Below, piece after piece: positions 48,900 to 60,889 of a stretch of 64,000 bases of DNA. The stretch is from assembly GCA_047495785.1 (NCBI GenBank), contig JBLDXI010000011.1:1612001-1676000 (forward strand). The letters are read 5' to 3'. The notes beneath the pieces were generated by a model. It ran no database searches. It saw only the letters and a program-made list of their open reading frames with translations, and was not told the DNA's origin. The DNA is from Lepidodermella squamata (taxonomy: Eukaryota > Gastrotricha). Position 1 is the first letter of the stretch; every line of letters starts with the position of its first letter. A program made the position numbers and the translations under genes.

Positions 48900-49545
48900 A
48901 GCCGCTCAATTTATTTCATTTCATAAATTCCGAACCCATGTTCAAGCCGAAATGCGACTCAAAACGAGAAATGCTTAGTCTGAGTTACAGAGGTCCCGAA
49001 CTGTGGAATCAACTGCCTATTGAGGCACGGCAGGCCGAGTCAGCTGACATATGCCGTTCAATTGCTCACGCTTTTTTCTACAACAAAAATGCCTCAACAG
49101 CACTTTAATAAATTGATTGCACTCTATTTTTTTACTGTTGTGCAGCTATTATGAGCTGAGCCGTAGCGACGCAAGTCGGGAGGCTGACTCATATTTTTTA
49201 TTGTAATTTGTAATTAGCGATAGAAATAAGAATAAAACCTACATTTACCAGCTATTATGAGCTGCTACTGCCTTTTATGAAGTTGTTGAGATTTTGTTTT
49301 AATATTATCTTTATTATTTTTACACACTATGTACTACTGATCAAAATTGTTGACTGATCACTGCTACATATTAAAACGATGAATTGTCCAAACCTTTGTT
49401 TCCACTTACTGTGTTCACTTTTCCTGTCCTAAATCTGAACCTGTCCTGAAATTATCTGTTGCTTTTTCCTTCAAACATTGTCAAGCTGCCCTCTCTTGGG
49501 TGTCATAGCTTCTAAATAAATGAATAAATAAATAAATTTAACCGC
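48900..49545 (+). mobile_element. LINE 3' end with (TAAA)n-type tail
   Basis: A frame at about 48940-49110 encodes SLSYRGPELWNQLPIEAR, the usual C-terminal signature of CR1/Jockey LINE ORF2. It ends at TAA, followed by about 430 bp of 3' UTR finishing CTAAATAAATGAATAAATAAATAAATT. The tail borders the start of the large palindrome. The 5' part of the element is absent. Confidence 0.7.
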
Positions 49546-50355
49546 CAAATCTAACACCAGCAATGCTCCGAAAAACCCGAAAAAACCTGAAAAATGGATG
49601 CCAAGCCACTTAAAGCTGAAAACCACGTTGACCAACCTAAAAGTAATGGTAACTAAGAAATATACAGTTTGGTCTACAAGAAAACCATGAGAAAGATTGT
49701 TCTCACCAGATTATTTCATGAAATTGGCTATCCTTAAGGTTGCTGATCTGACTCAATGATGATGTCTAACCAGAGTGTGTAGGGCAGACGAAAGTCGATC
49801 CTGCGCTCGAATTACGGCGGCAACACTAGCTTTTTCCTGCTTTGTCGTCATATTGATATAGCCTCCAAGCAAAATCACCCAATTTTACCCATATCTGACC
49901 GTTGATTATTTCCCATCATCAATAAATGTTCCGATAAACCCGAAAAACTCCATTTTAACGTCTAAATGCATCCTAAGACATAAAACGTGAAATACATTGT
50001 GGAACCACTGGTAAGTTGAACCTTGGCGCGCACGCTGATTGGTCAATTTATCGTTGCTAATGACGAATTTCCGTCGTGCAATAAATTATTTTATATTTAT
50101 GAAAAAAATGACCTTGCCACACCCTCTGCCCGGTTTCCATTGACCACGAGCGTAAACTCCATATTAATTGTGGTAAATTGCTGCGGCAAAAAACACTTGT
50201 TGCAAAAAATCTTATGGATCGCACGACAGAACGTTTCATCCGGGAGTCATAGCAACGATCGATTGACCAAACCGCGTGCGCATTGGATTTGACTTTTAAG
50301 TGGTCACACAATGTACCGCGGTGACCCCCCAAAAAGACTTGGTAACTAAGAAATG

Positions 50356-51186
50356 GATGTGGCTATTCGGACACAAAATTGTGTGTCACGCAATGGCTAT
50401 TCGAACACAGTGTGTGTGCGTGACTGGCTACTCGAACACAAGTGGGCGTGAAGTGGTGTGTGCGCGCATTCGGCTATTTGAACACAGCATCTCAAGTCAC
50501 CTGCTAATCACCGAAATCCGGATTTTAACAACTTTTTGTTAGTCCGGAAAATGCTAAAACTGCGAAAATTCGAAATACCAGCATAACGGGAAAATACCCG
50601 GTCCAAAATTCGAGCGCACATTAGAATCAGCAATAAAGGCGATAAAGCAGTAAAGCAATAAAGCAATAAAGGCCGCTCTCTTTGACTTTGGGTCGCGGCC
50701 ATCGAGTCTGGCAGAAATTCCGATATAAGGCTGCTGCGCGGCGTGATTGCAACTGATAATTAGCGATTTGATAGCTCGAATTTGACTCCGCCGGACGTCA
50801 TCTTTCGGTTTGATTTCAATATGGCTTGCCGGCGGTCTTAAAAGCGCGCGGCGAGGTGAGACCCCTTGATACCATTGGAGGCGCGGGCAGTGAGGATAGG
50901 TTTAAAATCAAGAATACATGACACTAGCAGGGATAGTCTTTGAAATTAAGCTAAAAACGCTAAATCCGTCTTAAATCCGGTCAATTACCGTCTTTTCGCT
51001 AGCCTATTACCGTTATTCCTCGACTTCGAGGGGTGTGTTCGAATAGCCACTTTCGCGCACACCCCGCTGTGTTCAAGTACCCAATCACGCATACACAGTG
51101 TGTTCAAATAGCGAAAAGCGCGCACACAATGTGTTCGAATAGCCATTGCGTGACACACATTTCGCTGTGTCCGAATAGCCTCGTCC
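50356..51186. mobile_element. 831-bp TIR element inserted in the left palindrome arm
   Basis: Inverted ends carry GGCTATTCGGACAC and further GGCTATTCGAACACA subrepeats (50361-50500 and 51030-51180). A 10-bp target duplication CTAAGAAATG flanks it (50346-50355 and 51187-51196). The right palindrome arm lacks the element and shows the empty site. The interior is non-coding. TIRs with a 9-10 bp duplication suggest a MULE-type non-autonomous element. Confidence 0.85.
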
Positions 51187-51503
51187 CTAAGAAATGTACA
51201 CTCTATTCTACAAGAAAACAATGAGTAACAATGCTAATTAAGCAGATTTTATGACGTGGACCATGTTGAAGGGTGTTCATCTGACCAGAAGATGAGATCA
51301 AACAGCAGATATGGCAGAAGGAAGTCAAGCCTGCTCACGATAAAGTATGGCAACACCGACTTTTTCTTGTTTCATTGTCAAAGTATTTCTGTCTCCTAGT
51401 GAATTCACTCATTTGAGCCCCCATTTGACCGCTGAATTGTTTGCTAACATTGTAAATGTTCCGAATATCCCGAAAAACTCCAAGTATCGACAGAATGCAT
51501 CCA

Positions 51504-51995
51504 GATTAAGGCGGTGAAAACAATTTAACCGCTTTTATTTTATAATCAAGTTCAGCTTAATTTTGGGTCCAGTTTTTCTGCGCTTTCAATTGCTTTTCGT
51601 TGAATTATTCGGCTATCGATTTGGGTGATTTTTGCTTATTACCTAAAACTAATTTTTAGCTAGGAGTTGAAGGCGAAATGTTTACATTCGGGTGAACAAA
51701 TCACAGCCTTTGCTCATTTTTTCAATTAGTGGTTTCACAGGATTTTGGATTTTTTTAGAAATTCCTATTTCAACTGAATTTGCAAATTAGGCTCTTTTAT
51801 TTGCGCCGTTCTGCATTATTATTATTAACCATGAATCCGTGAAGTCGACGGTTATTTTGTTTTGCACCGGCATTAATGCGACTCCCGCGCTTATTTTTGA
51901 ATCGACCAATAGCGTGCGAGCAAATCATTGTTAAAGAAAACTAGCATTTCACGGCTTTTTAGTGACCGGAGGAAACCACCGCGGATCCGTAAATG
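51504..51995. mobile_element. 492-bp insertion in the left palindrome arm
   Basis: It interrupts sequence that is continuous in the right arm (TGGATGCATGCTGTCGAT). An 8-bp duplication TGCATCCA flanks it (51496-51503 and 51996-52003), which fits a hAT-type insertion. Clear terminal inverted repeats were not recognised, and there is no ORF. Confidence 0.65.
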
Positions 51996-53625
51996 TGCAT
52001 CCATAGCAGCAGCAAGTGAAAAACCGCGGTGACCCTCCGAAAAGTAACGGTAAATAAGTAGTATTTACTCTGTTTTACAAGAAAATAATGAGAGACAGTG
52101 TTTTTGACGGGTGATTTGAAGGCATGGACCTCGTTGAAGATGGTGATAATGAGATTTATGCTCTGAAAGACCGACTGGCTGTTAGGGCAGACGTGCTAAA
52201 AATAACCATCATCCTACAAAAAAAGCTGTGGTAATCTTGTAGAGAATACATTACTGTACTTAGAAACACTGTTTCCGCAAGGTATAACCGCACTTAAGTG
52301 AAAGTTTCCTGGGTTAAACGCTTAAGATCTGCGAAAAACGGCATAAAAAGGGCTTGTTTAGGCTTAGCGCATATGTATAATTGAGCCATATTTAGAAAAA
52401 ATGACGCCGGCTGCCTTATTAAATGCTTGAAATGCTATCAGACAAACACTAACAAAGGTGTCGTCACCGGTGATAAAATGCGGAATTACGGGGATGAAGT
52501 TTCATTGAAGTTTAGCCAGTCGGTGTTTCAGAGCATAAATCTCATTATCACCATCTTCAACGAGGTCCATGCCTTCAAATCACCCGTCAAAAACACTGTC
52601 TCTCATTATTTTCTTGTAAAACAGAGTAAATACTACTTAGTTACCGTGACTTTTTGGGGGGTCACCGCGGTTTTTCACTTGCTGCTGCTATGGATGCATG
52701 CTGTCGATAAAATGGGGTTTTTCGGGATATTCGGAACATTTACAATGTTAGCAAACAATTCAGCGGTCAAATGGGGGCTCAAATGAGTGAATTCACTAGG
52801 AGACATAAATACTTTGACAATGAAACAAGAAAAAGTCGGTGTTGCCATACTTTATCGTGAGCAGGCTTGACTTCCTTCTGCCATGCCTGTTGTGTTAGAT
52901 CTCATCTTCTGGTCAGATAAACAATCTTCAAGATGGTCCACTTCATGAAATCTGCTTAATTAGCATTGTTACTCATTGTTTTCTTGTAGAATAGAGTGTA
53001 CATTTCTTAGTTACCATGTCTTTTTGGGGGGGTTACCGCGGTATTTCACGTTTTATGTCTTAAGATGCATTTAGACGTTAAAATGGAGTTTTTCGGGTTT
53101 ATCGGAACATTTATTGATGATGGGAAATAATCAACGGTCAGATATGGGTAAAATTGGGTGATTTTGCTTGGAGGCTATATCAATATGACGACAAAGCAGG
53201 AAAAAGCTAGTGTTGCCGCCGTAATTCGAGCGCAGGATCGACTTTCGTCTGCCCTACACACTCTGGTTAGACATCATCATTGAGTCAGATCAGCAACCTT
53301 AAGGATAGCCAATTTCATGAAATAATCTGGTGAGAACAATCTTTCTCATGGTTTTCTTGTAGACCAAACTGTATATTTCTTAGTTACCATTACTTTTAGG
53401 TTGGTCAACGTGGTTTTCAGCTTTAAGTGGCTTGACATGCATTTTTCGGGTTTTTCGGAACATTGTTGGTGTTAGCAAATAATTTAGCGGTTAAATTTTG
53501 GCCAACATAAGTGAATTTGCTAAGAGAAGATGTCAGTTTGACAATAAAGCAGAAAAATGCTGGTGCTGCCGCCCTAACTCGAGCGCTGGGTCGGCTTTCT
53601 GATACCATACCATCCTTGTTAGAGG

Positions 53626-54920
53626 ACGTTTCAACGCGTTGTAGCCGCATTTCTTCGTCATTTGTGCGGTCATAAGAGGTCCATGCATGAATTTTACACA
53701 TTATTTGAATACATAGCTATAGTCGGGCTAAAATTCTGCAAGTGACGTACTGTTGACGCTTTACAGTCACTGCTATTTGTTTCAAGCGGCCGCATTAGGT
53801 CTGGAATCGTTTTTTTCGCTATGGATACTTACTCTTCTGATTCTCCGGGAAATTCAGCGGACCGGACGCGTTATATTATTGCTATTTATTGCGTCGTAAA
53901 GTTACATCAATCAAATATCAAATAATTTTACCAGTAGAAATATTTACAAGAAAGTATCTATGCGAGCATGCCGGACTGGTAGGACATTTAGGACGTGTTG
54001 AAACCGATATCACAAGGATGCATATCAAAAGACAAAGACCGGCGCGGTGCTGAACTTGTTTTTTAACCGCAGTCACACAAACAGTTACACCCGCCCGCAA
54101 CTGCGGTTACCGCAGGGAAATGGATGACAGGACACAGGCATCCTCAGGGAATATTCTGGCCGCCGCCCCGCGCCGCTGCAAACGAGTGAACAATATCTAA
54201 ATTAGATCTCGGTTATCAGTGTCTAAGCGTTGTCTCAGTCATCGGCTGTCCTCAAATCTTCGGCGGATCCAGTGATATCAATGAATTTTTCGCCGAAAAT
54301 GATGCTAAATTCTCACTCTTAACGACTCACGCCGCGCGCCGGATGCTGCCAATTATGTTAAAGTTTAGATGACATTTTGTTAAACACTCAACTTGATCTG
54401 AATGGTGGTGCAAATAAACGGCTGTTCCTAGCCAAGCGATGTTGATTTTCCATGCTATGGATACTAAAGATGCATTATGAGTAAAGGAAATGCTAAGCGC
54501 TCTCTTTACTTAAAAGCCATCTTGCTAAGGAATTAGCAAGACATTCTTAGCATGATGACTTCCACGTAAGGACGCGGTGTCACTGGTATGCTTGGTATGA
54601 ATGGCTTACTCAACAATCCTTACTGAGACTTCGCCGCTTCAGACTGAGCCATCTAAGGATCTGATCTCAGACCTGTGCACCTTAAATGACGCGGCGTAGA
54701 GTGGGTGTCCATAGTTATGATGATTAGGACGGCAGTCCTTACTTAGACCAAGCTATGCTCATTGGTGAACCCCTATCCTTAGTAAGGAACATGACAACGT
54801 CACGAACAGAGTAAACGAAATAAATTTAGCTGCTAAATCATTATAATCGAAAATACCTAGCATTTTCTTTTTGATATTACCATGTTCTGCGAGACAGTTT
54901 CGATGATAACGGTGGTAAGT
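53626..54920. other. Non-coding region
   Basis: No supported gene. Short words such as CTTACTAAGG/CTTAGTAAGG recur around 54500-54790, suggesting an old inverted repeat. Confidence 0.4.
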
Positions 54921-54924
54921 CATT

Positions 54925-55699
54925 TGAGATCAGCTTTGACTAGTCGGGAGGAGTTAACTACGGCATCACTGCGGACGACGTATCACAACATCAGAATGAG
55001 AGGTTATCAAATGTAAAGAAGGAAGGAAAAGTGTCTTCCGCATCAGCAACATCCATGCAATTAAATTAGACATGTTTTCGCCCGGCTTTCCGTCTATTTA
55101 CATGATACCAATGCCCTTTTCATCGTGAAACAGCTGGTTGCATTGCATTTCGTCCATAAAAGGGTGCGTTTCTCTGATCCGCAGACTCAAACTTGAGCAA
55201 CAATTTATCAAGGCCGCTTGATATATCGTGAACATTCTCAATGACAGCAGAAAACCACGTTGCACCGCCGTTATTTTGATCCCAGCGGTGAATTTCAACG
55301 GCAAGGAAGCGCAATTTAAGGCTCATTTTACCGATTTTGGGTATAGCACATCGCGATAACTGAGATAGAATAAGAAAAAAGGACGCGGCAGTTGCATTCA
55401 GCTCGCTTTACTTACTAGAAATTTGTCAGGCATGGAGCTTCGCGCTTGCAGACTATCTTTAGAACTGGATTAGAAAACCCGGATTTCAGGCGTTTTAACG
55501 GATAACATTTGAAAACCGACGCGTCGACGTGGTTACGCGCGCTAAAATTCAAGGGCATTTTGCAATTGGAAATAAAATTTAAAAATAAAATTAATATTGT
55601 TTAAAAATTATTTTAGTAAAATTATTTTCGTAAATTAGCCGGCAGATTTATTTTTCGCGACTACGGCAGGATGTTCGGTTTTAAAAAGAACACCCTGTA
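54925..55699 (-). repeat. Copy 3 (full length, inverted) of the 820-bp interspersed repeat
   Basis: Reverse complement of 47987-48815, ending on the plus strand at AAGAACACCCTGTA. Its left half matches 35050-35482 directly. Frames on the minus strand (GLDKLLLKFESADQ) are interrupted. Confidence 0.75.
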
Positions 55700-56427
55700 G
55701 AAGAATCTATTAGAACAGAGTTATATCAAACCAGTAGTTTGATCAACTCGAATAACATATAGAGAATTAATTCTGGTATTTTGATACTTTATTGTGACCT
55801 ACGTCGATTGTGACGTATCGATTGCGCCATGGAAATGAGCCATCATTTCTATTGCGTATTGATTGCGCATTATCTTTGAATCGATCGGTGGATGAATTCC
55901 TATTGCGTATTTCGGGATTCTAATTTGTAGTAGCGCATTGCTGTTGCGCACGGAGGTTCCTTGTAACTAATTTCTGGTGTTCGAGCGTTGGTGGCTTGAA
56001 ACTGGTAACTGATATTTAAAATATGAATAAACCATCTGAAACATATTGGTGTTGAGTGTTTAATCCGATGACACCTTCCGCGTAACTTTACGTTTCGTCC
56101 CGAAATGATGGCGATTTTCAATAACGCGTTGTGACGACAGTGTATTATATTGGTTATTTCATAGCTAACTGAAATACAAATTTTAGAATTTAATTTAGTT
56201 CAAGGTTAATTGAGTTCCTTGGTTCTCGGACTCTTCTCTTTCTTGCTTTCGGCTTTTAGCTCGCTTCACGAGTAAAATAATTAATTAACGATTGCTAACT
56301 AATTGCTCTCCTGTTTAGATTGTTATATCTCACTGTTATTTTCTTATCGTTCGATTCCGGTGCAGTCGAGCAGTATCTGACCACGGAAGATAACAGATAA
56401 CCAGGGTAAAGTCTCAATCGTTACAAT
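55697..56427 (-). mobile_element. Candidate LTR of the Ty3/gypsy-like element
   Basis: The segment starts TGTAGAAG and ends CGTTACA on the plus strand, giving TG...CA ends in both orientations. In element orientation (minus) it holds an AATAAA (CACAATAAAGTATC, about 55790). It lies downstream of the element's ORFs. No second LTR is available for comparison because the 5' end is truncated, so borders are tentative. Confidence 0.35.
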
Positions 56428-56599
56428 TTTTGGCAAAAATTCCAGAATCCTGCGGCGAGAAACAAAATTTATTTGATAAAACAATTTTTAAAATATTTTT
56501 AAAATATTTTTAAAAATTATTTCAGCATCAATAATTATCAAAATGTATTTTTCCTTCACATGTCTCAGGAGTTTTCGAGAAAACGTTTCAGGTCCTTTG

Positions 56600-59045
56600 T
56601 TATGATTGTTTGCCTAGATGATCAGCGGGCTCGTCCCAAGGATAGATCCCGTTGCTAGCAGCTGTTTCTTTAGCAAGAGTTCTCCTCAGCTGGATGGCTT
56701 CTTCATCTTCTTGTTGCCTTTCTTCGCGCGATATGTATTTTGATCTCAGCGGAATACTTTCCTGGTAAAATTGATCGTATGGAGTCGGCCTTTTTGTCTG
56801 GTTCATACGGACTCGTTCTTCCGGTGTGGCCTCTTGATCTTCGCGAGCATAACGGCAACGCCGTAATTCCCTTCCGGACGGTGACAACTCTTTCTTCGAT
56901 CCCTTCGCAGCCATGATGATAACTTTTTAAAATTCCAAGATTATAGAACTTAAGTTATTAATTTTTGCTTTCTTCTTTATTGTTTTTAGGATCTAGATTT
57001 GTTAGAGCAGCCAAGGCCGAGCTTATAATTTAATGAGTTGGCTTCGTCGGGTGGCTTGTTGGTGCTAACATTGCTGTCATTGTTGGTTGTAGGATCGAGG
57101 AGCATCGAAGTTTATCTGGATATGATGGGAGCAATTTATTCCTCCATCATTGGTGACCCGTTGGTCAACGTTTCCTCGGATGTTGAAGGCGTTGTGTTTG
57201 GCGAGATGGTATCTAATACGAGTAAGATTAGCTCGAATGACGTCTCGAGAAATATAAGGATCGTTGGTATGATCCTTGTTCCTATCGGGCTCACTGGGCG
57301 GCGTCGTAGCCGACCGGGTTGAAGTGATTGACCCTCGCAAGGATTTCTCCAAACCGTTGTTGGTTGGCTGAATAGGGCTGCGGCGTGATTTTGCAGAGCC
57401 ATTCGTAAGTTTTAAATGAGGTGTTATAGTTCTAGTTAAATAAGTCGAGGACATAAGGCTAGGCTTAATGTATTTATTACACCTTAGTTATTTTCTTTTC
57501 ATGCAAGGATGTAAGAGTAATATTGTTTCCAGTAGTTGACTAGTATTGCATAACAAGGCATTATTTAACAATCGGTTGTTAGCAATGTTCATTTTTGTTT
57601 TAGGAATACGATTTTACTGGTTGCTGCCGTTCTCGAGTCCGGAGTAAGCTGCTGGTTTATGGGTCGGCAGGCGGCTGTCGCTGCTCTGGGGCGACGACGG
57701 CGAGCAATCGCTGCGACCCGCGCTGGCTGTTTTGTTCGCTAGGCTCTCTCCCGAAGAGGTCATAACAGCACCGGGCGACTTCCTCCACCCCGAATGTATC
57801 TCTCAATTGTGCGAGGACGTTGCGGTTCTTGACGACTTCTTCAAGGCAAGTGAAGATTTCTGGGCCAAATTGGCTGACGTTGGCTGGGCGGTGCAGGGCT
57901 TCGACCATCAAGTGGAAATTGGCTTGATCTGCCAGCGCCCGCCACCAGACCCAGAACTCGTCGGGCCGTCCTTCCTCGAAGTCGAAGAGCGACGTGAACA
58001 AGATGTCAAGAGTTTCGGGTATACAGTTGTGGCAATACTGATAATTGGTGGCAAACCGGGCCTCGCGGGGCGACATGAAGTTGTAATGGGTACGTTATTT
58101 AAAGTTTGTAACCTGTAGCGCTAGGGCTAGCTTGTTGCTCTTGTCACGCGCTTAGATTACTGCGCGTTTCTGCAAATGCAAGCAAGTTCACCGATGAGGC
58201 GATAGTAAATGCACTGGTCTATTTCCAAGTCGATTTCGTATATGTCTGAGCATTGAACTACTAGCTCTTTATATAGTGCCACTCCGCATTTTTCAAACGT
58301 TTCGCAGCGAAGTTCTAGAACAGTGGTTTCGCAGCGACTCGTTACTGTTTTCATTGGCTGATGCCCTGGAATACCGTTGGTGTTTTTGTCGGTTAACACC
58401 TCGGCACAGGGCGCGGTTGCGCTCGTTACGTTGCGCGCCTCAGTATTATTGCCCGCGTGTTCATTAGCGACTGCGCACGGCGCCTATTGCGTTTCATTTA
58501 TTGATGTGCGCGCGGGCTCGGCGGCGATCGGTATTTCCTGTTTTAGCGCTTCCAAACCGCTTACAGTTTTATAAATCAGAAATGCGGTCGTCGTGACCAT
58601 TGCGCTGACCAACGCTTGCAGCACGTTCTTTCCGAAAGCGATGTAGTTACACAGAGTCGCGTTGGTGAATACGGTTTCTGTAATTTCATCCTTACGTAGT
58701 TTATGCGCTCCGGCTTTTGAGCTGTCGATTCCTTATTCAATCAAAAAGAAAAGGTTGCTCGTAAACGCTCTCCCCGGGAAATTTCAAGACGTCTTGCTAG
58801 CGAGTTTTCTTTTTTTGTTTGAATATCTCTCCCTCCTTTTCTGGCTACTTGTCCGATTTCTGGTACATGGATTTGTTTATGCGCGGTTCCTTGTAACAGT
58901 TTCCCAGTTTGGCTGCTCTTGCCGGTAACTCTCTGTGTGTGATGCTGCTTCCGCTCATTTTCCACGTGATCCCTGTTTCTGCAGAGCTTGGTTCTGAGGC
59001 CTTTATGGTGTTTGGTGGCGTGATGTTGGGCAGGATCCTGCTTGC
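56600..59045 (-). mobile_element. ORF remnants downstream of pol in the gypsy-like element
   Basis: Minus-strand frames follow the integrase region. The stretch at about 58720-58157 contains a hydrophobic segment, several Cys residues and N-glycosylation sequons; it is broken by at least one stop and could be an envelope-like or accessory gene. Frames of 139 residues (58076-57657, acidic, with DEFWVWWRALADQ), about 126 residues (57454-57077) and 104 residues (56914-56600, charged, starting MAAKGSKKELSPSG) have no recognised domain. Their order suggests an errantivirus-like element with genes 3' of pol, but this rests mainly on position. No intact gene is claimed. Confidence 0.4.
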
Positions 59046-59049
59046 TGCC

Positions 59050-60509
59050 TCACTGTATGTCATGTATTGCGTATTCTGTATCGGTGTTATGGTTTGGCAG
59101 ACTAGGCGCTGGCGCCTCATTGTTCCATTGTTCTGTTTCGTACTCGTCTGCGGGTAAAAATTGCAATGTGCGGCTTTTGTTTTGTAACGTGGTTTGCGTT
59201 GTGCTGCGCGTGTTGCGCTGTTGCTGCTGCGCTATCTCGAATTCCGTCATTTTGTCTAGTTGAGTAGGCACATCGCCATAGTATTCTTTTAAGCGATTGC
59301 GATGTACTACTTTTTCCTTGCCGCTACCGTTAAATAGTCGTATCACGTAGTTGAGCGCTCCGTAGCGCGCTACAACCGTGTGAGGACCGCGCAGACATGG
59401 AATTTCGGAGACTGCCCTCTTTTTACCACAGGGTTATGTAGCCACACCAGCTCGCCTTCTTGAAAAGGCTCGCAGTTATTGCTGCCTTGATCGCATTTGC
59501 GCTTTTGGCGTGCGCGCGCTTGCGCTAGTTTTTGCCGTGTTTCCTTGAATGCGGTGCGTAACCGCGTGTAGACTTTTTGCGCGTACTCACTACGGTTTCG
59601 GATTTCATGACTGAATGCTGGCTCTTGAATGGCTACGACTATTGGGAGCTTTGCATGCCGGCCAGTCATCAGATAGAATGAAGCGTAAGATGTAGAGTCA
59701 TGCGTGCTGGTGTTATAAGCGAACAGCGCTGATTTAAGGTATACTTAGACATCCCAATCGAACTGAGTAGCAGGAGTGAGGTATTTGGCTATGATATCCT
59801 GCACAGTTTTGTTCATGCGCTCGCAAAACCCATTACTCATGGCATGGTATGGTGTGGTGTGTACATGTTTAGTACCCAGGATTGTGCAGATATCGTTTAT
59901 TAGCTTGGCTTCGAAATTTCGACCATTGTCATTTAACAAAATTTGACTGCGTCCACACTTAAAAACGAAGTCGAGCAAAAAATCGGCCACTGATTCGGCT
60001 GTAATATTTTTAAGCGGATATCCCTCAATATATTTTGTGAAGTGGTCGCCTAGTAGCTGAATATAATTGTTGCCTTTCTTTGTTGTAGGTTGAATTGGAC
60101 CCGTTACGTCCCATGCGACGAGTGCCATGGGCTCCGTCGTATCAATTGGTTGCAGGGGAGCGACTGGGTGCGCATTTGGCGCTTTTCGTTGTTGGCAGTC
60201 GTGACACTTCCGGACGTAATCAGCAATTGTTTCTTCCATCTTTGGCCAGTAGAATCGTTGTCCTGCGTTCACATCGTTGTGCAAACTCTTCAAATCTCGA
60301 GCCTGTAGTGCTGGTGGTATACAAGGGCGGTTATCGTTGCCGAGTGTTACTATTACATAATCTTCCCGCATGTGGTGCGTGACAGGGCGGTTGAATGAGT
60401 GCGGGATAATCTCCCGCACAATCCCGCAGCTAATCCTGCACCATCCCGCTGTAATGCGGGATCGATGCGTGATACAGTGTGTTATCGTCGCGCACTTATC
60501 CCGCACCAC
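59050..60509 (-). pseudogene. Ty3/gypsy-like integrase (3' part of pol), broken
   Basis: On the minus strand the frame 60509-59745 shows a zinc-binding region (YWPKMEETIADYVRKCHDCQ), in which the usual second His appears missing. The core domain has the three acidic residues: Asp in AWDVTGPI, Asp in LLNDNGRNFEA and Glu in NGFCERMNKT. Frames 59669-59370 and 59346-59050 supply the linker (KRKCDQGSN...EGELVWLH) and a GPY/F-like module (VVHRNRLKEYYGD), separated by frame changes. Protease, reverse transcriptase and RNase H, expected upstream, are absent; the element is cut at about 60510 next to another repeat and a LINE. Confidence 0.8.
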
Positions 60510-60705
60510 GTCGGCACGTTGGTTTTCAAATTTTAGCCGTTAAAACGCCTGAAATCAGGGTTTTCTAACCAATTTCTTAAGATAGTCAGCAAGCGCGCAG
60601 CTCCATGCCTGACAAATTTCAAGTCAGTAAAGCGAACTGAATGCAATAGCCGCGCCCTTTTTTCTTAATCTATCTCAGTTTTCGCATTGTGATATAACTC
60701 ACAGA
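60505..60705 (+). repeat. Copy 4 (internal fragment) of the 820-bp interspersed repeat
   Basis: It matches about 48160-48350, with shared AAATTTTAGCCGTTAAAACG, GAAATCAGGGT and the region ending TCTCAGTTTT. It lies exactly between the truncated gypsy element and the LINE, so it may mark the breakpoint. Confidence 0.65.
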
Positions 60706-60889
60706 AGATTAATTGGAACTGGAGATGGCGAAAACCGAAAGCTACGGCTGCACCTCGCTCGAGCAAATTGGCGCTTTTGTCTGATGAAGGATAGGTTGAA
60801 ATGCTTAGTCAAAAGGCCAACAATGTCTGGGAGCTGAAGCGTAAGGAAGACAACAAATGCCACCGGTAGAAGTTTGAAGTTTTTCGCTG

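Larger units (their letters stand above)
49541..53625. repeat. 4-kb nested palindrome of tandem units
   Basis: Left arm (49541-52195) and right arm (52508-53625) are reverse complements around a 310-bp centre near 52350. Each arm is made of about three diverged units of 350-420 bp, marked by CGAAAAACTCC, GTGAAAAACCGCGGTGACC and TCTACAAGAAAACAATGAG words. Unit pairs match almost perfectly, for example 49627-49995 with 53040-53430. The left arm is longer because of two insertions (50356-51186 and 51504-51995). No intact ORF is seen; the 119-residue frame at 52427-52786 is broken in sister units. Confidence 0.85.

Noticed and set aside
52427-52786. 119-residue ORF in the right palindrome arm
   Set aside because: The equivalent frames in other units of the palindrome contain stops, so the open frame is fortuitous.
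57038-57322. Plus-strand 94-residue ORF with a signal-peptide-like start
   Set aside because: It lacks an ATG start, lies antisense within the gypsy-like element, and has no other support.
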